The notes beneath the pieces were generated by a model that searched no databases, was not told where the DNA came from, and worked only from the letters and a program-made list of their open reading frames with translations. Below are positions 22,801 through 34,153 of a stretch of DNA of 64,000 nucleotides, in pieces. The first letter of the stretch is position 1; every line of letters starts with the position of its first letter. This DNA comes from Prunus persica (taxonomy: Eukaryota > Streptophyta > Magnoliopsida > Rosales > Rosaceae). The translations under genes were made by a program, and so were the position numbers. The stretch lies in assembly GCF_000346465.2 (NCBI RefSeq), contig NC_034012.1:11144294-11208293 (forward strand), in the 5' to 3' direction.

Positions 22801-25387
22801 AGCCTTAATGCACCAGAAAGTTGCAGATGTTTTTCTCAATTTATTTTTGTGCTTTACCTTTCAAATCAATTGGACAGTGCTTCACTCAGCATGCTGCCTT
22901 GGCCCAAGCCAGTGGTTTGGCCCTCAGTACCACCTGATGCTTCCTCTGAGGTGCTGGCAAAAGAAAAGGTAAATTCTTAGTATGGCACATGCACATTGGA
23001 CTATCAAAGTTAGGTTAATATTTTCACTAAATCCCAGGGGATGCATGTAGATGTAATTTTTCTCTGATAGAGATTACATCAATTTATGTCCGTCTAGCAT
23101 GCCATTAGTATGAAACCAGAAAATTCTAGTATTAGAAGGTTTATTGTTTATTGTTCTTGCATTTTCTCTGGCTTTTGGGACTGTCAATAATGTAGTATGA
23201 AGTTGTGGGCATGTTACAAGGCATTTACAAGCACTCCTTGTTACTCATATCCCTTAGCTTTTCCATTAGGTTGAGGTGCTAATTAACCAAAAACCATCCT
23301 TGCTTTTCAAATTATGATTATCTCACATTTTAAAAAGCAGAAGATTTGACCCATTCCTACGAAAATTTCAGAATAGATCTTCTAACCCTCAAATTTCTCA
23401 AATTTGGAATGATTTAGACAATGATGAGGACATCTTTGTCAAACCCATTAGGGTTTACTAACGAAAGAGATGGAAGAGGGAATTATTAATTAGTTTCCTA
23501 ATTTATTTGTTAGTTCCTAGGTTCTCTAAGTTTTTCCAGATTTCAGTAGGATTTCTAAATTTCCTATTTTATTTGGATTAGGATTTCTTTCCTAGAATAA
23601 GTTTAATTTTCCTTTTCACTCTAGGGGTAGATTATTAGAAATACCCCTTCTTTGTAATTCATTATTGGAGTTAAGATTTGAGATATTGAGTAAAGTTTAT
23701 TTTCCAGAGATTGGAGACTTCTTGATGCGAAGCCAAACCCCTGGAGTGATTCCACACCTATCCTTGTTCATTCTATTTTCTGTTTTCCATTGTTTTCGCT
23801 TCCGCTAAAGTACCTAAACACTCAATTCACCCATATCCTACATCAGACAAATTAATCATATGAGTTTATAATTGTGAATTTAATTCAATAGTTAAGCGGA
23901 TTTCATGATTTAGCACCTTTATCAAATCACCACATGGTTATTAGTGTCCTCTAAAGTTGATTGAGGGAAGACTTGATAAAGGTGCTAAATCATGGGGAAG
24001 TCTGATGCAGGCAGTGATCTGGAACCTTTGGCTGGAACGCAACAGGAGAATATTCGAGGATTATAATGGAGTGGGAGTGGTAGAGTTGTGGGACAGAGTG
24101 AAGTTCTGGGCTGCCCTTTGGGCATCAACTTCACCTGCTTTTAAGGATATTCCCTATCCTATAATTATGCGCAATTTGCAGGCTGTAGTGTCTTTGGGGT
24201 TGTCTTGTTGTTTGGCTGTTTGTTTTCTGTTTGGGTGGGCGTGTGTTTTGCTTCACTGGCTTTTGTTTCTTTGTTTCTGTAGGTTTTATTTGTTCTCTCT
24301 TTTGCTTCCTTTCTTTTTTGAGTACAATTTGTTTCTATTATAAAAAAAAATTTATTTGAATAGTTAAACCTTTTGGTTTTTTTATAATGCCAAATTTACA
24401 ACTTTTTATCTTCTAAAGTTGCTGTTATTGTTGTTAGTATTGTTCACTTGATTTTTTTAGAGTTTCTTGAAAAAGCATTTTTCTCCCCTTAAATTATTCT
24501 TCTATTTACCGCAGATTATTCTCCAGGCAACTCCATCAATCAAGCACTTCGGTATTCAGAGAAAACCATTGCCTCTTGAACCTTCTCTACTACTACGTGA
24601 GGCTAATCGGAGGAGGGCTTCCCTTTCTGCTGGAAATATGGTTGAAATGTTTGATGGTCGCCAAAATTTTAGTGATGGGTAATAGAAATTCAAGAATTGA
24701 AGTAAATGCAGTTCTCTTTCAGTTTTACTAAATATTTTCACCTCAAGTAGTATTTTTATGTTTCTGAACTTGCTTTTTTGAGTTGTAATGTAGTCACGAT
24801 GTATGATGGCAGTTCAGGTTCGGATGCATCATTAAAGATGCCCTCATTTCAAAAAGTACAAGCAAGTGTTATGTCACGTACCAACTCTTCACCAGGAATT
24901 TCCGAGAGCTCAATTGATAAGCCCATGAGACTTGCTGAAATTTATGTTGCTGCGGAAAATGCTCTGCACAACACAGTTTCTAATCCTGATCTATGGAAGT
25001 CTTTGTCATCTACAGAGGAGTTTGAGGTACAAGCACAAATGAAGCATGCACTTGCTTATTTTTGGTTTACTGTTCATGCAGGATCTTCAAATGATTAATT
25101 CCTCTATACATGCTGTATAATTTTTAGTTAATCTGTTTTTCTTGTTGACATCTCTCTTGTCAATGATAAATCCATCCTGGTTAAAAATATTTTAGCTGTA
25201 TTTAAACACTTCTAAGATGATATTCCTTCTACTTTCAGAAAACAAAAATATGACGTACCTTTTTATGAATGTTAGATTTTGTTTTTCTTACCAAATAAAA
25301 AGTTAGATTTCTTTCCTTTTTTAGCAGTATTACATAGAGAACCTGGATTTGTGATTAAGATTCAGTGTTTTAGTTGTGGAATTTATA

Positions 25388-25432
<45 letters not shown>

Positions 25433-28400
25433 ATCAGTCAAATTGTCCACATGCATTCACTCAGTTTTCTAAATTACAAATTCTGGCGTTGACAGCAAAA
25501 ATATCTGGAGCTAACTAAAGGTGCTGCTGACAATTATCATCGATCCTGGTGGAAAAGGCATGGAGTTGTTCTTGATGGGGAAATAGCATCCGTCTGTTTT
25601 AAGCATGGAAACTTTGATCTGGCTGCAAAGTCATATGAAAAGGTTTGCGCACTTTACGCAGGTGAAGGATGGCAGGATTTATTGGCAGAAGTTCTACCCA
25701 ATTTAGCAGAGTGTCAGAAAATACTCAATGATCAAGCTGGCTATCTATCATCTTGTGTGAGACTGCTTTCTTTAGATAAAGGCTTGTTTTTTACCAAGGA
25801 ACGCCAGGCTTTTCAGTCAGAGGTTGTTCGTCTTGCACATGGTGAAATGAAGCAACCTGTGCCACTAGATGTGTCATCATTAATTACATTTTCTGGTAAT
25901 CCTGGGCCTCCATTAGAATTATGCGATGGGGATCCTGGTACTCTATCTGTAACATTCTGGAGTGGCTTTCCTGATGATATAACTCTTGATTCACTAAGTC
26001 TCACATTGAATGCATTATTTAATACTGATGAGGTTGCTAAGGTAAGCTTTCTTGGACTTGCAATGCTTTTTATCACACCATTTGAGGTTATAGGTTGTAT
26101 GAGCATTATATATGATTCTACGAAATTATTCATCTGATATTTCAGGCATTAGTGAGCTCTACTGCAATTGTATTAAAGCCTGGTCGGAATACCATTACCC
26201 TGGATTTACCCCCCCAAAAACCAGGTTCATATGTTTTGGGGGTTCTTACTGGGCAAATTGGGCAGTTAAGATTCAGATCTCATAGCTTTTCCAAGGGTGG
26301 CCCTGAAGACAGTGAGGATTTTATGAGTTATGAAAAGCCTCCTAGACCTATCTTGAAGGTGCTGTTTCTGAACTGTAGCTGTGTTGCTACCCATTATATC
26401 CCGAAATACTGGTTTACCGTTGTTCTTTTATCTATACTTGTAAATAAAATTGTATCCAGAAGCAGTACATAACATTGGGATTAGGCTTGGTTTCATTTCA
26501 TTTAAGATGTCCATGTGGTATTGTACCATCTAATTGACCTTCTCTTTCTTAGGTTTTCAAACCAAGACCTCTGGTTGATCTTGTTGCAGCTGTTTCATCT
26601 GCTTTGCTTATAAATGAACCTCAGTGGGTTGGGATTATTGCAAGGCCCATTAACTACTCCCTCAAAGGTGCTGTCTTGTATGTTGATACTGGACCTGGTC
26701 TTAAAATTGAAGACTTAAATTTCATTGAGATGGAAAGTTATGATGATACATCAAAGAGTTCAGTGGGCGTGGCAGACTGTAATGGTACTCCAAAAGATGG
26801 TTCTTTGGCTGTTGATAAAATATTTGAGAAGTTGACTTTCTGTGATGATAGAGTTTCGTTTCCACATTGGGCAAGCAACTTGACATCTATTTTATGGATT
26901 CCACTTCGTGCTATCAGCGAAAACCTTGCAAGAGGATCATCTTTAGGTTGTGAACATGATGCAAATCTTTTGTTTGTGTGTTTATATGTTGTAAATGCTC
27001 TTTGTTGCATCCGACTGCTTACCTGTATATGGTGCATCATGTCTTATTGCAGTGGCTCCCCAGAGACACAGCATTGTGGATGGAATGAGGACGATAGCAC
27101 TCAAACTTGAATTTGGTGCATCTCACAATCAGATATTCGAGAGGCATTTCTCATTTTACATCATCCTCGCATATCTTTATTTGGATTATGTTCTATTTGT
27201 TGTTTTTAGCTTTTCAAAGTTGCCTTTTATTGATTATAAGTTGTCTGAATATGTGCATATATATGGCCTGATTTGCAGGACCCTTGCTGTGCATTTTACT
27301 GATCCTTTTCATGTGAGCACACGAGTTGCAGATAAATGCAATGATGGTACTTTGCTTCTGCAGGTATTTGTGATTTAGTGGTCAAAAGCAATATTCTATA
27401 TGTAATATTAATAATGTAGAACCAATACCACATTTTAACGATTCAGTTTTCTGTACTGTAAAGATTGTGGGATATCCCTCAAAAATCACAACCAGATATG
27501 TAAGATTTATTTTCTTTTTCATATCATCATTGCAGATTTCACTCCATATTCTGTTATCTCATCTTTCTTTTATTGTTTTAATAGTTGTTTATTTGTCTGA
27601 ATACTGGCATGATGTGCTGGACATCATATAATAGTTATTATTTTCATTGGTACTTTACCATTTTGAATATAGTTAACTACCAAAAGTTGAAACAGAACAT
27701 ATTTTTGTGTCCTAGCTTGGTGGTGAGATAATTAAAACGTGACATGTGTGGCGTCCTACGTATGTGTTGAAACATGGGAATTGTGTCCATCTCCATAAGA
27801 TGTCATTGTAGCCAATTACCTTAGCATGAATGATGCTTTTGTACATAGCCTGGATATTATTGAAGGTTGCACTCTACCATGTTAGACTAAGACTTCTCTT
27901 GCAATTACCAAGATAAGTGCTTATAAATCCATGAAACAGGAGAGGTTATTTGAATACGGTATTTGTGGAGTCCTTGGAGATTGGCAGTTCATATGTTTTT
28001 TGTGCTCATGAGTCATGAGTCATGATAATTATCAATATCTTTAATAGTATCTAGTTCCTCTCTGATTTCCATATTGGTTGACTACTTCCAGGTAATACTA
28101 CACTCTGAAGTGAAAGCCACACTGACCATCTATGATGCTTGGCTCGATCTTCAAGATGGATTTGTTAATACTGGACAAGGTGATGGGAGACCAACTTCAG
28201 GCTACTTTCCACTTGTCGTTTCTCCAAATTCTAGAGCAGGAATGTTATTCAGTATAAGCTTAGGGAAGACATATGTTGAAGGTACTGTTCACTTATGTTA
28301 TAAATGTTTGCATGTTTCTAAGCTTCCATTTTTTAAACACAAACAAATTGATGCTTGTTCAAGAGTGTATTTACAATTAGTTTGCAGTGATATCATGTAT

Positions 28401-30243
28401 ATGATATCTGGGGTTAAGGAGAGCCAATAAGCTCAATCATTTTAGGTTGTAACACTTACTCTGAACTTGTGAGGACTAAGGGGGTGAAAGAAGTAATGGC
28501 TAATGGGTTAGTATGAAAAACTGCATATGAGATGCAGTATCCACAAGACCTTAGGATACTATGAAGTCTTAAACTTCATCATTCAGCCTCATCAACCTGT
28601 TATTGTAGATGAGCTGATTAGTTAATTGTTTTTTTTATCTTGTTTCCTTATAAATTTGTGGGAGCTTATTTTGATCTGATTATGGTGAAGGCTCGCTTCT
28701 TTGTGAATTTAGGATTACAGTCATCTAAGCAATTCACTTGTTTATCTCCAGTAATCTGTTAAGGTTGGGACTTTTGCTGATGGAATCCTTTAAATTGTTA
28801 TGCCTATATCAAGCACCAAAAAAAAGCCACTGCCATGTCTTCATTGTCATTTCTGTCAATATGGATTTAGTTGTGAATCTTTTCTATATTTAACATTTTC
28901 GTGCAATTGAACCAATGCGTCTTTTGTTGTATTTTTCCTGCAGATGAAGCTAAGGCTCTGCAATCAGATAGTATACTGAATATTAGATATGGAATTTCTG
29001 GTGATAGAACCATTGGAGCGCATCCACCTGTGGCTGCAGAATCTTCTGGGTCTGAGGATGATATACAGGACTTAATTTTCAGGTGTGCTCTTGCTTTGCA
29101 AAGGCCTGTGCTTGATCCGGTCCTGGCTGTTGGTTTTCTTCCTCTCCCTTCTAGTGGGCTTAGGGTTGGCCAGTTAGTTACCATGAAATGGAGGGTTGAA
29201 AGATTAAAGGATTTTGAGGAGAATGAAGTATCCCCTAACAATGTAAGTCTCGGTCTGATTCCATTGAACAATTTCTTAGTGATGGTCAAATCTTAGGCTA
29301 ATGATAATTTACCCTCTGATTTTCACTTTCATTTCTGAATGAGCATTAACATCGGTGTTTAACCATTTTTAAGTCAGCTGGAAATTCATGTACTTGCAAT
29401 GTACTTCATTGAGTTGTTTCACCTAAAACATGAGGTGGTATGGTATAGTGTGTGTCTTTTTCTGTTTTCAATACCCCCTTGATGATGAAGCTTATTCTTA
29501 TGCTTCGTATTTGTTGCTTTAAAGTAAAGGAAATAGTAAAAAGTTGTTCAGACCTTAAAATACGACCAAAATTCCATCCAACTGAGTCTGAACTATTTTG
29601 GCTAGGTTGAATTCTGCTTTTCAGTTTAGGAAGGTAAAATTGCATAATTAGAACGAGGCCTTGTACTTTGTCTTACTCATTTTTGACTGCGTGAACTGGA
29701 GTAGAATGAGGGTTGTGGTACAACTGTCTTTTGTTAAAATCTGAGTACTTTAGGTGATTATGGCTCAAGCATAATGGACTGAAATTCTCAAAAATAAAAT
29801 CAAAAAACACAAATCATATTCTCTTTTGTGCTTGTATAGGATGAGGTGTTATATGAAGTCAGTGCAAATACTGAGAATTGGATGATTGCCGGGAGGAAAA
29901 GAGGGCATGTTTCTCTCTCTGCAAAGCAAGGTTTCTTGAACTACTTAACCTCACATATCTGTTTTCTTCAAGAAAAATATATTGTGGTTCATAGCTCTGA
30001 AAAATGGTTTTACTTGTCTCCTTGTTATGGCAGCTTCATTAAAATTTTCAAATTCTTACCATGGCAGGTTCAAGGATAGAAATTTCAATATTATGTGTGC
30101 CTCTAGTGGCGGGTTACGTTCGTCCCCCTCAACTTGGTCTGCCAGATGTTGATGAATCGAATATAAGTTGCAATCCGGCTGGGCCTCATCTGGTTTGTGT
30201 CTTGCCTCCGATTCTGAGCTCCTCTTTTTGCATTCCAGCATGA
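16888..30243 (+). CDS. TRS130: TRAPPII tethering complex subunit TRS130/TRAPPC10 (21 exons, 1259 aa)
   Basis: Exons: 16888-16951, 17676-17905, 18185-18366, 19493-19676, 19977-20067, 20799-20959, 21958-22047, 22193-22354, 22662-22723, 22878-22968, 24515-24678, 24813-25026, 25496-26041, 26146-26358, 26553-26946, 27053-27143, 27279-27363, 28092-28281, 28944-29242, 29840-29930, 30068-30243. They sum to 3780 nt in one frame. The protein starts MANYLAQFQTIKNSLDHLV and ends LPPILSSSFCIPA. Recognisable blocks include EEHLPFKRACLNNKTRNP, RSRFPQEQSLFWFREPYA, DDSFREFEFRQYLFACQS, GNPGPPLELCDGDPG and QLRFRSHSFSKGGPEDSEDF. They match Arabidopsis CLUB/AtTRS130 (At5g54440), also 1259 residues as I recall. 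TRS130 is a TRAPPII-specific subunit for trans-Golgi traffic and cell-plate formation in cytokinesis, acting with Rab-A GTPases. Sixteen introns are plain GT-AG by my reading; the intron after 27143 uses a GC donor. Several introns carry transposable element remnants. Confidence 0.96.
18957..19013 (-). pseudogene. U2 snRNA 5'-end fragment (retro-pseudogene)
   Basis: On the minus strand this reads ATACCTTTCTCCGCCTTTTG then GCTAAGAT and CTGTTCCTATCAGT. That matches the first roughly 55 nt of plant U2 snRNA (normally ATACCTTTCTCGGCCTTTTG, then GCTAAGAT and CTGTTCTTATCAGT). The copy is truncated and mutated, including in the branch-point-recognition region, so it is not a working U2 gene. It lies antisense in TRS130 intron 3. 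Confidence 0.8.
19020..19075. repeat. 29-bp tandem duplication
   Basis: The unit 'ttgatattagtttcatgtct' plus 'tgatta' occurs twice in direct tandem, immediately next to the U2 fragment in TRS130 intron 3. Confidence 0.85.
19326..19420 (+). mobile_element. 5'-truncated SINE with 11-bp target duplication
   Basis: The body carries a near-consensus Pol III B box, GGTTCGAACCC (19330-19340), and ends in an A-rich tail (about 19410-19420). It is flanked by a perfect 11-bp duplication, aagaagttagt (19315-19325 and 19421-19431). The A box is missing, so the copy is 5'-truncated. It sits in TRS130 intron 3. Confidence 0.8.
21234..21259. repeat. (TC)n microsatellite
   Basis: About 12 TC dinucleotides in TRS130 intron 6. 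Confidence 0.9.
21391..21575. repeat. Diverged tandem duplication, period about 92 bp
   Basis: Two copies begin at 21391 and 21483. They share 'gccttctggctgtgc', 'atgcatttcaa' and 'ttgcaatgaatggc'-like blocks. It lies in TRS130 intron 6 with no coding role seen. Confidence 0.75.
23422..23845. mobile_element. Solo LTR, 424 bp, in TRS130 intron 10
   Basis: The sequence begins TGATGAGGACA and ends CCTACATCA, giving the TG...CA ends of an LTR with a short inverted TGATG/CATCA. It is flanked by a perfect 5-bp duplication, gacaa (23417-23421 and 23846-23850). No internal retrotransposon sequence is present, so it probably arose by LTR-LTR recombination. Confidence 0.78.
23896..24350 (+). mobile_element. 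5'-truncated, partly inverted LINE (L1-type) 3' end
   Basis: An open frame ending at 24343 encodes IWNLWLERNRRIFED, LWDRVKFWAALWASTS and FKDIPYPIIMRNLQAV. This is the C-terminal RVT zinc-binding tail typical of plant L1 reverse transcriptases. It ends in a T-rich stretch and an A-run (24341-24350). Flanking 17-mers at 23879-23895 and 24351-24367 match at 15 of 17 positions, consistent with a target duplication. A perfect 22-bp inverted repeat (23904-23925 with 23973-23994) at the 5' side suggests 5' inversion. Non-functional; lies in TRS130 intron 10. Confidence 0.8.
25390..25429. repeat. (CT)n microsatellite
   Basis: About 19 CT dinucleotides in TRS130 intron 12, roughly 70 bp upstream of the exon 13 acceptor. 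Confidence 0.95.
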
Positions 30244-31237
30244 TTGCTCTGAGCCCAGTTTCCTCGCCTGGATGCAAGTTGTCACAGGTCATTAGACTTT
30301 CCACTCTATATGCTTCTGATACAGTTATAGAGATAACATTTAGGTTTCCCTTTTTGATATCCTGGGAATTTGTAAATCTGTATTTTTCTTTTATCAGATA
30401 GTTAAAAAAATCAGCTTAGTTGAGATTAGTTTGCGTTGGTGGGTTTTCTGAGTATTCACCGTGTCGTATGTTATTTGACATCCTGCCTTGTGTACAGCGG
30501 AATTTGTATTTTTCTTGTACAATTCAGCCTAGAGATCCACAAAGGACATCCATTTTTTTGTTCCTTGTAAAATTCATTGTTTTTAACTTTTGATAGAATA
30601 TTGAATTCAGAAGTGTACTGGTTATATTGGTAAAGTTATCTGGTTTCTTCGAGTGCATAAAGTTCGTATGGTTGAAGCCTGTGCTGTCATTTCACTTCAT
30701 TTCTGGGTAAAACAGGATGGACATGTTTGCTTTTGCGAGTCTTGAATGTTAATAAAAATTATTACAATAGAGGGAATCAAACCCTTGACCAATCCGAGCA
30801 GCGAACTCATTTGGAACACTTCTTGATTGATTGTAAGTCAATTTTGGGGATGGACCTTGAGTTTTGAGAAATAATACATAACCAAAATGGTCTTGGGCGG
30901 TTTTCCTCTTGGAGGTATGCTTAAAAACATGTGTATAAGATATTGAAACGCTTGCACAGCCAAAACTATGAAATTTCTTCTTTTACCTCTTGCTTGTATG
31001 GGGTCAACATATTCAAATGCAAAAACAAAAACTCTATTTAAAGAAAAAAGAATTGTTGAGTGTAACCAATTTTCAAGCTACATGTAGGAGTTCCAATTTC
31101 CAAAATATTATTTATCAATTTATCCTCGAGTTGTCTCGACCAGAAAGAAGCAAATAAAAGGTTTCTGGTTCCGAAAGCAGCAAAGCAACAATATAAGTGG
31201 AATGACAAAAAATAAGGCAGTAAAAAGAAGTACAAAA
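30244..31237. other. 3' flank of TRS130
   Basis: The first few hundred bases should be the TRS130 3' untranslated region. No further gene before the tRNA. Confidence 0.5.
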
Positions 31238-31309
31238 AGGTCCCACCGAGATTTGAACTCGGGTTACTGGATTCAGAGTCCAATGTCCTAACCACTAGAC
31301 CATGGGACC
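31238..31309 (-). tRNA. tRNA-Gln (anticodon CUG)
   Basis: On the minus strand the 72-nt sequence starts GGTCCCATGGTCTAGTGGTT and its acceptor strand ends GGTGGGACC plus a discriminator U. The D arm carries TGGTCTAGTGGTTAGGAC. The anticodon arm is TTGGA-CTCTGAA-TCCAG with CTG at the anticodon, and the T arm carries GAGTTCAAATCTC. The internal A box (TGGTCTAGTGG) and B box (GAGTTCAAATC) are intact, and a TTTTT terminator follows at once (31233-31237). There is no intron. It reads CAG codons and looks functional. Confidence 0.97.
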
Positions 31310-34153
31310 GATGCGTTCAATGTTTACATCATTCGATATTTGTTTAACTACTGCGATGAAGGTCCCACAGTTTGCAATAAGATACTCGTCTATAGTCTAT
31401 AGACTCTATACCAACTTATTGCCCCAAAGGAAAATTCTTCGGCCAGTCCGTACAATAACCCCGACAAATAAGCAAAAAAATTTTTGGAACTGTGGAACTT
31501 AATAATTTACAGCTATGCAACTCAATAATTTACTTACTTGACTTGAGATGTGCAACAATTTACCTTTACTAAATGAAAAGGAAAAAATAAGGTAGACATG
31601 AACTATAAAATGATGTGTGAGAGAGAGCTATGCAAAATCACAGACCCCCAGAAAGTTACATTACATGTAATCTTATCCAAGAATGTTCCCAACTAACTCG
31701 TTTCCCATTTTGTTTCCCTGTCATTTGCTCTGCGATGGTGACCAGACAACGGATGTCAGTAATCTACTTTTAATCAACTTTGGCCAATCACAAATATTCT
31801 ATATCATACTTATTAACTAAAAGGAATCTAGAAAATATAAAGAAGATGCCAATCGCAGATCTGTTTTAAAATTTTCTAATTTCTTTTGTTTGTAATTACG
31901 TCCATAGTTATCAAAACTTCTCCAAATAGGACGAATTTTTTTGTAATTTGTTCAGGGTCCAAGTGGTATGTCTAGCCACCCCACTTTCAACTAACATATT
32001 ATTATCTTCAACTTATAATCATTGTTGAAAATTCATATACGGAGTGTTAATAACAGTTTTCTTACTTTAATACTCTTACTGTATGTCGACTTAATTTTTT
32101 TAAATTCAAAATTCATAATTTAATCAATTAAATCAAGATAGTTAATTGCACCGTCAACAATTCCTCATCAAGCATGCACTTCAGCAGAAAAATTTGTATG
32201 AAATTGGGATATCACTGTTTTGTTATCCCCAACTAATCACAAATGATCACGTGAAAAAATTATCACACGTAACATGTCGTAATTGGTTAAAAATAGCAAA
32301 ATAGTGTTATCCCCGTTTCAGACAAGAGGAGCTCATGCACCAAATCTCTCACTTTTTTATTTTTTATTTGTTTATTTTTTCATTTTGCCATGAAACAAAT
32401 AATTCCCCATGAAATGGAACAGTCCAAAAGGGTGAGCGTATGCAATTGCAAACGGAGGATGGATAGGGGAGCATTAAAGTTATGGTCCCAAAACCAACTA
32501 CCAAAAAAAAAAGGCAAAAAGATGGTGGCGTTGGCATTGAAGTTTAATGAAGGAAAGAGGTTGCCTAAAAATAATTGGGCAACACACATGGCATTATTTA
32601 TGCTTTGTAGAGAGGACAAGAACCCACGATGGACACATGCTGCAATTACGATGTTTGAGAAATTGACAATAAAATTCACAACCTGCTGAACTATATGGAG
32701 TCGGGTATATTAATTATGTACCTCATCTACATATCTAATGTAATGTGTACTTCTCAAATCAAATCAAATTAGCATATCATGTTAAAATGTGAGACATCGA
32801 ACCCAAGAGTGAATGATAGTGCTTCCGTTCTCTGGTGTGAGATTCTCGACAAATTTAATTCATTCTGTGAAGTAAAATGTGATGTAAATTTGTATTGCAT
32901 GGTATTAACACCAGAGTTGAAGGAGAAGGAGGTGTCCTTGCTATTTTTATGGACTTCACGAGATTGTTGAATGAAATTTGACATATTCGTGCACGGATGT
33001 GTAGTTTTGAGAAGAAGATGCTGGATGAAATTGGATTTAATTCCCATACCAAACTCATTCCCTCCCAACAACATTGCATTACATTGCATGCTTGAATGCT
33101 TCACCTTCACCATCAAAGAGATCCATGATTGAGACTTCACAACAGCCCCCCCAACCCTACATCACCATTCACAACCTCCACAACACATTTGCATTGCATC
33201 CCACCAAAAATATCACCATCTTTTTCATTTCCATCACCTCTCAAGAGCTGATTGGTCTTACTTAGGAAATGTAGGAAAGAAAAAAAAAAAAATATAGGTA
33301 CAGTCCCGATCAAACTAATTTCCAAATTCAAGCTAAACACCACCACTCAAACTTTTTGAAACCCACAAAAGTCCACCTCTCATTATTAATTTATTATTAA
33401 ATCTAATCTAAACAGATGTTTATTTGCCACAATAAAAGCAAAACCCTATCTTAAACTCATTGGCTATAACAAAACAAAACAAAGAAAACCCCTTTTTTCA
33501 TCATGCTCGCATGGCGACTACAACATCATTAGCCTCACCTAAATTATGAAGAATCCACTTGTTGGCTTCGCTAGTCTCCAATTACTTTATATTTATTTAT
33601 TTTTGCAAATAGTCATTCCAAATATATGTCAGAACTTTAGAATCCGGTTGAAATGAACTTGAATTTAAATAAAAAAAATTGGCATCAACAGAATCTAACC
33701 AGTAAAAAAGAACTTAACTTGCAAACCAAGTCTTATATTTGAATTCCAGCTGCATCATAATTGTGCATGTGTGAGAAATTTACTCATTTGATATTAAAAT
33801 TTATACAAATCATCCACCAAACTCAGTACAATCTAATTCAAAAACACTTAAATCCCATTGTCACCCATAGATCAACAAAATATCATGATATAAAACTAGG
33901 TTATTACATGTATATTTGAAACTTCCACCAAACCATCTCTCCATCTGGGTCAGCTTTGCCTCTCCAGATACATATTTATACATCTATAGATTACTTCAAA
34001 CACAATAAAACTACTTAGAAATAGAACCCATTAATATATTTTTTTGTTTAATTAATATAATTACTCATAAGTCTTAAAAGTTGTTATGTATTCATATCAT
34101 GCTATTTGACTGACTATTTTTTATGTGTATATGGACCGGGTCCGGCCTCCACA
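31310..34153. other. Intergenic, no gene recognised
   Basis: AT-rich DNA with short frames lacking protein character (for example at 32380-32689 on both strands). A lone 'cagtcccgatc' at about 33301 resembles the Mutator-like MITE end but has no partner. Confidence 0.5.

Noticed and set aside
27279..27378. Reading straight from exon 16 through 27144-27278 as one exon of TRS130
   Set aside because: The frame is open, but the inserted 45 residues are absent from the Arabidopsis protein as I recall it, and exon totals match that protein's length when the segment is removed.
32380..32689. Overlapping 99-codon frames on both strands
   Set aside because: Chance open frames in AT-rich DNA without motifs.
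33301..33312. Third copy of the Mutator-like MITE (cagtcccgatc)
   Set aside because: Only about 11 bases match and there is no facing repeat or duplication.
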